64,000 nt of DNA from Variovorax beijingensis (lineage in GTDB: Bacteria > Pseudomonadota > Gammaproteobacteria > Burkholderiales > Burkholderiaceae_C): contig NZ_VIVL01000002.1 of assembly GCF_007828835.1 (NCBI RefSeq), forward strand, positions 496,001-560,000, read 5' to 3'. Under the pieces are notes generated by a model. The model had not been told where the DNA came from. It searched no databases and worked only from the letters and a program-made list of their open reading frames with translations. Of this stretch, positions 17,461-25,700 are shown piece after piece. The translations under genes and the position numbers were made by a program. Each line of letters starts with the position of its first letter. The stretch's first letter is position 1.

Positions 17461-17670
17461 ATGATGATCAAGACATTGGCCGTTCTGCTTGCCGCATCGG
17501 CCGCGCTGGCCGGCTGCGTCGTTGCACCCTATGACCGTCCGGCACCGCGTCCGCACTATGGGTACGGAGACCGCGACCGCGACGGCGTGCCCAACCGCTA
17601 CGACCGCGATCGCGACGGCGACGGCATACCGAACCGCTACGACCGCAACCCGAACAATCCTTACCGCTGA
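17461..17670 (+). CDS. Small lipoprotein with Asp-rich calcium-binding-like repeats
   Basis: A protein of 69 aa. It carries a type II signal peptide with lipobox LAGC (cleavage before Cys19), then a Pro/Tyr stretch and two near-identical repeats, DRDRDGVPNRYDRD and DRDGDGIPNRYDRN. The DxDxDGxxN pattern matches thrombospondin type-3-like calcium loops. The start ATG (17461; an ATG also at 17464) has AAGGAG upstream. It is likely anchored in the outer or inner membrane facing the periplasm. The function is unknown. The terminator-like hairpin in its leader suggests regulated or attenuated expression. Confidence 0.82.
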   Translation: MMIKTLAVLLAASAALAGCVVAPYDRPAPRPHYGYGDRDRDGVPNRYDRDRDGDGIPNRYDRNPNNPYR

Positions 17671-17688
17671 CCTTGGCCGTCGCGCGCC

Positions 17689-18315
17689 TCAAGCGGGGCG
17701 GCGCGCGAGCAGCGCCCACACGCCCGCTGCGCTCAGCAGCGAGCCGCCCGCCAGATTGAAGCGCCGCTGCGCGCGCGGCGAGGAAAGCAGCTTGCGGGCC
17801 GATCCCGCGAACACGGCGTAGAGCGTGGCATTGAGCGCCGCCATCGCCACGAAGGTGACCGCCAGCACCCAGAGCTGGCGGGTCACGTCGGCCGCGGGGC
17901 TCAGGAACTGCGGCAGGAACGCCACGAAGAACACGATGCCCTTGGGGTTGAGCGCCGTCACCAGGTAGGTGTTGGCGAACAGCCGCCAGCGCGAATCAGG
18001 GGCGGCAGGCGCCGCGATCTCGGCGCCGCCGATGCCCGCGCGCAGCAGCTTGATGCCGAGGTAGAGCAGATACAGCCCGCCCGCCCACTTCACCACCGTG
18101 AACCAGAACGCCGATGCGGCCAGCAGCGCGCCCAGGCCGAGCAGCGACACCACCAGCGCGGTGGAATCGCCGAGCGCCACCGCGGCCACCAGCGGCACGT
18201 TCGCGCGCCGGCCGTGCGACATGGAATAGCTGATCACCGTGAGGATGGTCGGCCCCGGAATGACCAGCAGCACGGACGATGCGGCGACGAAGGCGAGCCA
18301 GAGTTCGATCGGCAT
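17689..18315 (-). CDS. LysE/RhtB-family amino-acid exporter
   Basis: A protein of 208 aa with about five or six membrane helices. The N-terminal PGPTILTVISYSMSHGRRA block and the later ALNPKGIVFFVAFLPQF block are the two signatures of the LysE/RhtB family. These inner-membrane proteins export amino acids such as lysine, threonine or homoserine lactone. It is transcribed on the minus strand after DUF2277, with a 28-bp gap, and is convergent with the lipoprotein gene. The specific substrate is unknown. Confidence 0.92.
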   Translation of the reverse strand: MPIELWLAFVAASSVLLVIPGPTILTVISYSMSHGRRANVPLVAAVALGDSTALVVSLLGLGALLAASAFWFTVVKWAGGLYLLYLGIKLLRAGIGGAEIAAPAAPDSRWRLFANTYLVTALNPKGIVFFVAFLPQFLSPAADVTRQLWVLAVTFVAMAALNATLYAVFAGSARKLLSSPRAQRRFNLAGGSLLSAAGVWALLARRPA

Positions 18316-18343
18316 GGGTTCTCCAGAAAATAACGGTTGGCTG

Positions 18344-18613
18344 TCAGGTGCCGAAGCGCGCGGCCGACCTGGCCTTTGCGCGCTCGGCCTCGATGGCGCG
18401 GTCGCGCGGCTCGGCCGTGGTGACCAGCGAGCCGATCAGCCGTGCGGCACTCGCGGACATCTCGTCGACCGCGCGTTCGAAGGCTTCCTGGTTGGCCTTG
18501 GACGGCACGCTGAAGCCGCTGAGCTTGCGCACGAACTGCAGCGCGGCGGCGCGGATCTCCTGCTCGGTGGCGGGAGGCTCGAAGTTGTAGAGGGTCTTGA
18601 TGCTTCTGCACAT
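18344..18613 (-). CDS. DUF2277 family protein
   Basis: A protein of 89 aa starting MCRSIKTLYNFEPPAT, the fixed N-terminus of the DUF2277 family (MCRxIxxLxNfePPaT). The rest is helical and charged, with the expected AALQFVRKLSGF and KANQEAFERAVDE segments. It is small, soluble and of unknown function. It sits between two GNAT genes and LysE on the same strand, in a likely operon or read-through unit. Confidence 0.9.
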   Translation of the reverse strand: MCRSIKTLYNFEPPATEQEIRAAALQFVRKLSGFSVPSKANQEAFERAVDEMSASAARLIGSLVTTAEPRDRAIEAERAKARSAARFGT

Positions 18614-18646
18614 GGGCGCGCTCCGGGGGGCAACGGACGCTCCAGT

Positions 18647-19141
18647 CTAGCGAAGCAGCGCCATCGCGTGGGCGTCGTGGTAGATGCCGTCGATCAGGCT
18701 CGCATGGCGCAGCAGGCCTTCGTGCTCGAAGCCGAATCGCTCGTACAGCGCCTTCGCCTTCGGGTTGTCCGCGCGAACGGAGAGCTCGAGGCGGGTCAGT
18801 CCGCGCGCCCATGATTTGTCGATGGCCGCCTGCAGCAGCTGCGCGCCGAGTCCGCGCCCGCGTGCCTCTGGCAGCAGCGCGATGCCGAGCACGCCGATGT
18901 GGGCCCTCGAGTGGCCGAAGACCGGCGATACGTCGCACCAGCCCACGACCTTGCCGCTGCCATCGACCGCCACGAAATGGGGAAAGCCCGCTGCCAGCAC
19001 GTTGCGGTAGAAGGCCAGCGATTGTTCCCATGGCGGCGCCTGCGTCAGCGCCAGGTACTTCTGTTCGCGCGCCACCGCGTCGAGCGCCTTGTGCAGGCTT
19101 TCGAAGTGGCGCTCTTCGGTGGAGACGACGCAATGGTTCAT
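18647..19141 (-). CDS. GNAT family N-acetyltransferase
   Basis: A protein of 164 aa. It has the acetyl-CoA-binding motif LLPEARGRGLGAQLL (R/QxxGxG/A) and the C-terminal ALYERFGFEHEG segment typical of GNAT motif B. The ATG at 19141 overlaps the TGA of the upstream GNAT gene by 4 bp (ATGA), so the two are translationally coupled. The substrate is unknown; the closest functional style is that of broad amine or protein N-terminal acetylases. Cytosolic. Confidence 0.88.
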   Translation of the reverse strand: MNHCVVSTEERHFESLHKALDAVAREQKYLALTQAPPWEQSLAFYRNVLAAGFPHFVAVDGSGKVVGWCDVSPVFGHSRAHIGVLGIALLPEARGRGLGAQLLQAAIDKSWARGLTRLELSVRADNPKAKALYERFGFEHEGLLRHASLIDGIYHDAHAMALLR

Positions 19142-19563
19142 TCGACCAGGCCGCGCTCGAGCGCCTGCGCCTGGTTCTCGAAGATCGCCATCGCGGTCTT
19201 CATGCGCCTGAAGCCGAGCTTCCCGTAGAAGGGCTCCTTGCCGGCCACCGCATAGAGAATGATCTTGCGGTGCCCGCGCGAGAGTTCCACCAGCCGCGAG
19301 ACGATCTGCCTGCCAAGTCCGATGCCCTGATGGCTCGGGTGCACTGCCACGTCGCAGATGTAGGAGCAGTCGAGCCCGTCGGCCATGGCGCGGCCCGCGC
19401 CGACGAGGCGGCCCGCGTCGAACACCAGGCACTTGAACATGCTGTTGCCGAACACGAGCTTCAGGCCGTCGGGCTGCTTGTTGCCCAGTGGTGCGGCCTG
19501 GTAGAGCCGAGAGAGTTCGTCCCAGTCGAGGCCTTCGAGCGAATCACGCCATTCGAGTGTCAT
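19138..19563 (-). CDS. GNAT family N-acetyltransferase, short form
   Basis: A protein of 141 aa. The acetyl-CoA loop lies in VHPSHQGIGLGRQIV, and the C-terminal PFYGKLGFRRMKTAMAIF matches short GNATs of the YitI/arylalkylamine-like group. It is preceded on the same strand by mnmH (35-bp gap) and overlaps the next GNAT by 4 bp. The two GNATs are different in sequence, not a recent duplication. The substrate is unknown. Confidence 0.87.
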   Translation of the reverse strand: MTLEWRDSLEGLDWDELSRLYQAAPLGNKQPDGLKLVFGNSMFKCLVFDAGRLVGAGRAMADGLDCSYICDVAVHPSHQGIGLGRQIVSRLVELSRGHRKIILYAVAGKEPFYGKLGFRRMKTAMAIFENQAQALERGLVE

Positions 19564-19598
19564 GGAGCCTGCCTTGGTTGTTGCCGTGGATGCGCCCG

Positions 19599-20672
19599 CT
19601 ACCCCGCGGCGTTCAACCGGAGGATGGCATCCGCCACCGCGTCGATGCCCGCGTCCGTCAGGTCGGGTGCCGCCACCTGCTGGCGCAGCGGCCACTTCTC
19701 GAAATGGCGCGCCTGCGAGCGTTCGTAATGCGGATCGTAGTGAAGCGACATCAGTTCGGCAAAGAGCTGCGGCAGTTCGCCCGCGAGCGCCCATTCCTGC
19801 CAGCGCTGCACCACCGCCTTGCCCTGCATTTCCTTGAGCCTGTCGAGCTGGGCCGCCAGCGCGGCGCGGTCGTCGCCCAGGTAGGCGTAGTCGCGCAGCA
19901 GGTAGTCGAGCCGTGCGGCCGCGTCGGCCTGGACCTCGATGCAGTCGGCGGCGCGCATGTGCGCGACCAGCGCAATGGGCACCGAGAGCCGGCCGATGCG
20001 CGCGCTCTCGCCTTCGACGTAGAGCGTGCGCGAGACGTCGAGCGCGTCGAAGGAGGTGGCGATGCGCGTCTCGAACTGTTTTTGCGAGGGCTGCGGCACG
20101 CCGGGCAGGGCGCCCAGCAGCGAGCCCTTGTGGCTCGCGCAATGCTCCAGGTCGAGCACCTGTTCGCCGCGCGCGGCCAGCGCCTGCAGGACGCGCGTCT
20201 TGGCGCTGCCGGTGGCGCCGCAGATCACCTTGAGCCGGAGCTTGGGCACCGTGGCCTCGATCTGCGCCAGCACGTGCTGGCGATAGCTCTTGTAGCCGCC
20301 GGCGAGCTGCTGCGCGTCCCAGCCGACCAGGCGCAGCCAGGTCACCATCGAGCCGCTGCGCAAGCCCCCGCGCCAGCAATACACGAGCGGGCGCCAGTTG
20401 GCGGGCTGTTCGGCAAAGCGTTCGCGCAGGTGTCGCGCGAGGTTGGCCGCCACCATGGCACCGCCCACGCGCCGCGCCTCGAAGGCGCCGGTCTGCTTGT
20501 AGATGGTGCCGACGATGCGGCGCTCCTCGTCGTCGAGCACCGGGCAGTTGATGGCGCCGGGAATGTGGTCGAGCGCGAATTCGGAGGGCGAGCGCGCGTC
20601 GATGAGGGTGTCGAAGCGGTGCAGGTCGGCCACGCGCGTGGGCTGGTGGCGCGGGTTGTCGTGCTCACGCAT
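19599..20672 (-). CDS. mnmH: tRNA 2-selenouridine synthase
   Basis: A protein of 357 aa. An N-terminal rhodanese domain (about 12-130) carries the active-site Cys99 in VYCWRGGLRSGS, followed by a P-loop domain with GATGSAKT (152-159). This two-domain build is that of MnmH/SelU (YbbB), which first geranylates and then selenates 2-thiouridine at the wobble position of Lys, Glu and Gln tRNAs, using selenophosphate. The ATG at 20672 begins the family sequence; the frame is open further upstream. It lies upstream of the GNAT pair on the same strand. Selenophosphate synthetase (selD) is not in this window, so the selenium branch cannot be confirmed here. Confidence 0.93.
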   Translation of the reverse strand: MREHDNPRHQPTRVADLHRFDTLIDARSPSEFALDHIPGAINCPVLDDEERRIVGTIYKQTGAFEARRVGGAMVAANLARHLRERFAEQPANWRPLVYCWRGGLRSGSMVTWLRLVGWDAQQLAGGYKSYRQHVLAQIEATVPKLRLKVICGATGSAKTRVLQALAARGEQVLDLEHCASHKGSLLGALPGVPQPSQKQFETRIATSFDALDVSRTLYVEGESARIGRLSVPIALVAHMRAADCIEVQADAAARLDYLLRDYAYLGDDRAALAAQLDRLKEMQGKAVVQRWQEWALAGELPQLFAELMSLHYDPHYERSQARHFEKWPLRQQVAAPDLTDAGIDAVADAILRLNAAG

Positions 20673-20868
20673 GGGTTTGCCCCTGGTGGCGCCGCAGCCG
20701 GCCGCTTGCCGGGCCGGCACCGGCGGCCAGGGCGAACATTGCAATCGATACGGTCATGGCCTGGGTGCGGTTGGAGGAAGGAGCGGACAACCTTCGATTG
20801 TAGAAACCCGGCCAGAATGCAGGGCAGGGGAGACACTGTCGTCTTCGGCTGCCAACGGCGGAGGTCGC

Positions 20869-21351
20869 ATGATGCGCACATCGGTTCTGTTCATTCCGGT
20901 CTTTTTGGGCGCGGCGGCCGCAGCCATGGGCGCGCAGGCGGCCGAGGTGGTGCGCTGCACCGATGCGAGCGGAGGCATCGTCTACACCGACGGCCCATGC
21001 CCCGCCGGCAGCCGGCTCTCGCGCCAGGTGCCCCTCACCGAACCGCTGACGGTGACCCCGCCCGCTTCCCCCGAAGAAGCGCGCCGGCCGGCATATGCGC
21101 CGCCGCCACCACCGCCGCCCCCGATCAGCAACGCGCCGCAGGGCCCGGCCATCATTCCGCGCAACGTGGACGAGCCGCAGCGCCCCGCGCCCGAGTCGCC
21201 GCCGGTCTATACCTGGGGGCCGGATCCGTACTACGACCCCGGCCGTCCGATTGTTCGCCCGCCACGGCCTCCGCGCCCGCAGGATCCGGGGCCGCCTCCC
21301 GGCCAGCGGCCGTGCCAGAACCTCGCGGGCATCAAGCGCAACAACTGCTGA
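20869..21351 (+). CDS. DUF4124 domain-containing exported protein
   Basis: A protein of 160 aa. A signal peptide (MRTSVLFIPVFLGAAAAAMGAQA) is followed by a short DUF4124 domain (VRCTDASGGIVYTDGPCPAGS). The rest is a Pro-rich tail with a run of eight prolines and several Pro/Arg/Asp patches, ending in a Cys-containing segment (RPCQNLAGIKRNNC). Tandem ATG codons at 20869 follow GGAGG. It is probably periplasmic; the function is unknown. It is the first gene of a possible plus-strand run with the RNase HI-like gene 13 bp downstream. Confidence 0.85.
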   Translation: MMRTSVLFIPVFLGAAAAAMGAQAAEVVRCTDASGGIVYTDGPCPAGSRLSRQVPLTEPLTVTPPASPEEARRPAYAPPPPPPPPISNAPQGPAIIPRNVDEPQRPAPESPPVYTWGPDPYYDPGRPIVRPPRPPRPQDPGPPPGQRPCQNLAGIKRNNC

Positions 21352-21364
21352 ATCGACGGGACCG

Positions 21365-21814
21365 ATGCAACTTTCCCACTGGACCGTGTACTGCGACGGC
21401 AGCGCGATGCCGAACCCCGGCCGCATGGGCGCCGGCGCGGTCATCACCGAGCCCGACGGCACCCGCCACACCCTGTCGCTGGCGAGCCATGCGACGGGCT
21501 GCAACAACGAAGCCGAACTCAGGGCGCTGACCCTCGCGCTCGAGGACCTCAAGGCCAGGGGCGCGACCGCGGTGCGGGCCTATACCGACAACAGCATCCT
21601 CGTCGAGCAGCTCGGCACGCCCGGCGCCCGGCCGATCGCGCGCATGGCCGGTTTGTTCGACGACGCCCGCGCACTGCTCGGCTCGTTCGAGGAGGCGAGC
21701 CTGCGCTGGGTGCCGCGGCATCGCAATCACGAGGCCGACGCGCTCGCGCGCGCCTCGCTGGGCTTTGCGCCCAAGCCGGCGGCCCGGACGGCGAGGAAGA
21801 AGAAGCGGCGCTAG
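21365..21814 (+). CDS. RNase HI-like protein
   Basis: A protein of 149 aa with the RNase H fold and all four acidic active-site residues in place: Asp11 (VYCDGSAMPNPG), Glu49 (NNEAEL), Asp75 (AYTDNSILVEQL) and Asp125 (RNHEADALA). This matches the reverse-transcriptase-like/RNase HI group, in which the protein cleaves RNA in RNA-DNA hybrids. A Lys/Arg-rich tail (RTARKKKRR) may help nucleic-acid binding. It is not certain that it is the main rnhA, since the sequence belongs to the shorter bacterial branch lacking the basic handle. Cytosolic. Confidence 0.87.
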   Translation: MQLSHWTVYCDGSAMPNPGRMGAGAVITEPDGTRHTLSLASHATGCNNEAELRALTLALEDLKARGATAVRAYTDNSILVEQLGTPGARPIARMAGLFDDARALLGSFEEASLRWVPRHRNHEADALARASLGFAPKPAARTARKKKRR

Positions 21815-21857
21815 CTGCGGCCAGGAGGCCCGGGACAGAGGCCATATCATCCGCGTC

Positions 21858-22106
21858 ATGACCGAAGCCAATTCTCTCCCCCCTCTTCCCGACCACCTGT
21901 CCACCGACCCGCGCAGCCCCCACCACGTGGCGGCTGTCTTCGAGCACGACATCGGCATCCGCTTCAACGACAAGGAACGCCTCGACGTGGAGGAATACTG
22001 CATCAGCGAAGGCTGGATCAAGGTGCCCGCGGGCAAGACCGTGGACCGCAAGGGCAAGCCGCTGCTGCTCAAGCTGAAGGGCAGGGTCGAGGCGTTCTAC
22101 CGGTAA
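21858..22106 (+). CDS. DUF3297 family protein
   Basis: A protein of 82 aa. The sequence LPDHLSTDPRSPHH, then GIRFNDKER and VEEYCISEGWI, is the DUF3297 family pattern, common in Proteobacteria and of unknown function. It is soluble, with a basic C-terminus (DRKGKPLLLKLKGRVEAFYR). It lies 43 bp after the RNase HI-like gene on the same strand. Confidence 0.9.
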   Translation: MTEANSLPPLPDHLSTDPRSPHHVAAVFEHDIGIRFNDKERLDVEEYCISEGWIKVPAGKTVDRKGKPLLLKLKGRVEAFYR

Positions 22107-22196
22107 CAGAACCCACCGCGCGAGCGGCCGGGCATTCGACATGGGCCTGGCGCCGGGAGTAACCTGCCAACCATTCCATTCGACGCAGATCAAGCC

Positions 22197-22718
22197 ATGC
22201 AGAAAGCTCTTCGCGCTGTGCGCGGCGACATCACCACGCTGCAGGTCGATGCCATCGTCAACGCGGCCAATTCATCGCTGCTTGGCGGAGGCGGCGTCGA
22301 TGGCGCCATCCACCGCGCCGCGGGGCCCGAGTTCCTGCACGAGTGCCGGCTGCTCTCGGGCTGCAAGACGGGCGATGCCAAGTTGACCAAGGGCTACCGG
22401 CTGCCGGCCCGCTTCGTCATTCACACCGTCGGGCCGGTCTGGCGCGGCGGTGCGAGCGGCGAGCCGGAACTGCTGGCCTCGTGCTACCGGAAGTCGATGG
22501 AAATCGCCGGGCAGCACGGCGTTCGCAGCATCGCGTTTCCCTCGATCAGCACGGGCATCTACGGTTACCCGATCGAACGCGCGGCACCCATCGCGGTGGC
22601 CACGGTCCGATCGGCGCTGGCTGCGAGTGCCAGCGTGCAGGAAGCGACGTTCTGCTGCTTCTCGGACGCGGACCTTGCGGTGTACGAAGCAGCGCTTGCG
22701 GCAGCGGGGGCGGAATAG
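22197..22718 (+). CDS. Macro-domain protein (O-acetyl-ADP-ribose deacetylase type)
   Basis: A protein of 173 aa forming a single macro domain. ADP-ribose-binding signatures are present: [23 protein letters not shown] (about 21-43; Asn22, Asn25 and Asp35 correspond to catalytic or ligand contacts in YmdB), [10 protein letters not shown], and [12 protein letters not shown]. Such proteins hydrolyse O-acetyl-ADP-ribose or remove ADP-ribose from Glu/Asp residues; YmdB also modulates RNase III in E. coli. It is cytosolic, convergent with the macroglobulin gene (19-bp gap). Confidence 0.93.
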   Translation: MQKALRAVRGDITTLQVDAIVNAANSSLLGGGGVDGAIHRAAGPEFLHECRLLSGCKTGDAKLTKGYRLPARFVIHTVGPVWRGGASGEPELLASCYRKSMEIAGQHGVRSIAFPSISTGIYGYPIERAAPIAVATVRSALAASASVQEATFCCFSDADLAVYEAALAAAGAE

Positions 22719-22737
22719 GGACCGACCCCGCCGCGCC

Positions 22738-25700
22738 TTACTTCGCCGCCTCCACCTTCACGCGCGCATTCGGCGTCTCGCCGAACATCTCGGGCGCGTA
22801 CATGGCTTCGACGCGGCTCGGCGGCAGTGCGAAGTCGCCCACGTTGTTGAGGCGCACGGTGTATTCGATCTTCACGACGCCCTTGGGCAGGTACTCGTAG
22901 TAGCTGCGGAAGGCCTCGAAGCTGCGTTCCTCGAAGGCCAGCCAGCCGGCGCCCGACTTGCGCTCGCCCTGCGTGGCGATCTGAGAGTCGCGGCCCAGGC
23001 CCGTGCCCAGGATGGTGGCGCCGCCCGGGATCGGGTCGCTCACCACGACCCAGGTCATGTCGGCGCTGGCGTTCACCTCGATGGCCACGCGCAGCACGTC
23101 GCCGCGCGTGTACTTGCCCGCGGTGGCCTGCTCGACCGGCGTGATGGTCTTCTTGATGGCGTAGCCGGCAGCAAACGGCGCCTTCAACTGCACCGCGGCA
23201 ATCGACTGCATCGTGAGCCAGGGCTTGCCGCTGCCTTGCTGGGTGACCAGCAGCGTGTCGCGCACCGGCGCGCCGGAAGGCGAAGCGGCCCAGGGCAGGA
23301 ACATGTTGTTGTTCTTCAGGTTGCCCGGCGATGCGGGTGCGCCGAAGAAGGTGCTCTGGTTGGGCGCACCGGCCGCGTCGGTGGTCTTCACGCGCTCGAC
23401 GCTGCGCCAGTCGACCTGCGCCTTCACGGCGCCGAGCGTGGCGGCCGTGACGCCGGCCACCGGCGTGCTTTCGAACACCTTGGAGAACTTCTCGAGCGCC
23501 AGTCCGCCCCACAGGTTGGCGGTGGTGGTGTGCCAGGCGCCGTTCTGCTGGCGGCCGATGAAGCCGTTGGCGAGTTTTCCGATGTCGTCCTTCCAGGCCG
23601 GATCGTCCATCACGCTGAGCAGAAGGCGCGCGGTGTTGACGTCGCCGTTGGTCATGAGCCACCACCAGTAGTCGTCCTGCTCGGTGCTGAAGACCAGCTT
23701 GGTGCCTTGGTAGGACAGGCGCGCCTTGAGCACGTTGCTGGCTTCATCGAGCCGCTGCTGGCGCTGCGGCACGTCCGGCACGCGCTTCAAGATGTTGAGC
23801 CAGTCGATCACGGCGCTGGTGGGCCACTGGTTGGGCGCGATGGTGATGCTGCCGAGCATGCTGCCCTTGGCCGTGCCGTAGCGCGACAGCGCCTCGAGCG
23901 CGGCGAGCTTGCGCACGTCCAGGTCCTTGCGCGGGCTCCAGAACTCGCGCTGGATGCGGCCCTCGACGAAGGCGATGAGGCCCGACTCCATCGGTGCGCG
24001 CGCCGCGTCGGGCAGCGCGAAGGCGGGGTTCAGCGCCGCCGCCTCGTGGGTGGCCGCCAGCAGGTACGAGGTGAGGATGTCGCTGCCGTGGTTCGATTCG
24101 CCATCGCGCGGCGGAAAGTAGCTGGCCAGGCCGTCGCTGTCGAGGTAGGTCGGCAGCTGGGCCAGCACGCCCTGCCACATCTTCGCGTCGCGCAGGCCGA
24201 CCGACTTGCTGGTCTTCTGCTCGAGGCAGATGAACGGGTAGTTGGCGAACCAGTCGCGCACGCCCGGCAGGCCCTCGGCCAGCCTGGGCTGCAACGCGAG
24301 CTTCAGGCCGCCGCGGCCGGGCAGGGCATCGGCAGGCGGTGCCACGTCGATGGTGAATGGCCCGTCGAGCTGCACCAGCGTGGCCTGCTGCACCGTGAGC
24401 GGCACTGAAGGAATGATGCGCTGGCGCACCTTGAGCGCATCGCGTGCGCCGCCGAGGGTGTCCTTGGCCTCGATCTCCCACAGGATGGCTTCGGCGCGCG
24501 TCTGCGCGAGCTGCGCGGGCGCGGTCACGGTCCAGGCCACTTCGCGCGCCTCGCCGGCCGGGATGTCCACCGTCTGCGGCTCGAGCGTGAGCAGCGTGGC
24601 GCGCGGCGCGGCCTCCACCTTCATCGGCTTCTGCGTGGTGTTGCGCAAGGTGATCTGGGCGCGGAACTGGTCGTCCTCGCGCACCAGCGGCGGCAGCCCG
24701 CTGATGATCTGCAGGTCCTGCGTGGCCTGGATGCTGGCCTGGCCGGTGCCGAACAGGCTGGTGCCCGAATCGGCCACGGCCACGATCCTGAAGGTGGTGA
24801 GCGCGTCGTTGAGCGGCACCGTCACCACGGCCTGGCCGTTGGCGTCGAGCACCACTTTCGGGTTCCACAGCAGCAGGGTGTCGAGCAGCTCGCGCGTCTG
24901 GCCCTTGCCGCCGCCGCCACCCGCGGGCACGGCCTTGCGCCCGTAGTGGCGCCGGCCGACGATCTCCATCTGCGCGGTCGAGGTGGAGACGCCCCAGCTG
25001 CGCCGCTGCAGCATCGCGTTGAGCAGGTTCCAGCTGTCGTTGGGCATCAGCTCCAACAGCGCCTGGTCGACCGCGGCCAGCGCCACTTCGGCGCCGGCCG
25101 CGGGCCTGCCGTCGGGCAGCTTGGCGGAGATGGTGATCTGCGCCTTGCTGCGCACCGGGTAGCTGGGCTTGTCGCTGGTGACGGTCACGTCGATCTGGTG
25201 TGCGCGCGTGCCGACGCGGATCTCGGCCATGCCCAGGCGGTAGGCGGGCTTGCTGAGGTCGACCATCGCGGTGGGCGCGACGTATTCCTTGCCTTCGTAC
25301 CAGAACGCGGTCCACCACTCGCGCGGTGCCTTGAAGCCCCAGGTGAAGAAGCTGTACCACGGCACTTCGCGCAGCCGCCCGCGCAGCGCGAGCACGCTCA
25401 CGTAGGCATTTGGCCCCCATTCGGGCTTGACCTGCAGGCTCACGGTCGGGTCCTTGCCGTCGAGCTGCACCACATGGGTCTCGATGATGCCCTCGCGTTC
25501 CACCGACACCAGCGCGGTGGCAAAGCGGAAGGGGCTCCTCACCTGGAACTTGGCAACCTCGCCGGGCTGGTAGCTCTTCTTCTCGGGCAGCACGTCGATG
25601 CGGTCGTTGTCCTCGCCGCCGAACCAGAGTTCGCCCTGCTTGGTCACGTACACCGAGCTGGCGGCGCGGCTGTCGCGGCCTTCGCTGTCGGTGGCGCTGG

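Noticed and set aside
18647..19563. Tandem duplication of GNAT genes
   Set aside because: The two proteins differ in length and sequence outside the acetyl-CoA loop, so they are separate family members.
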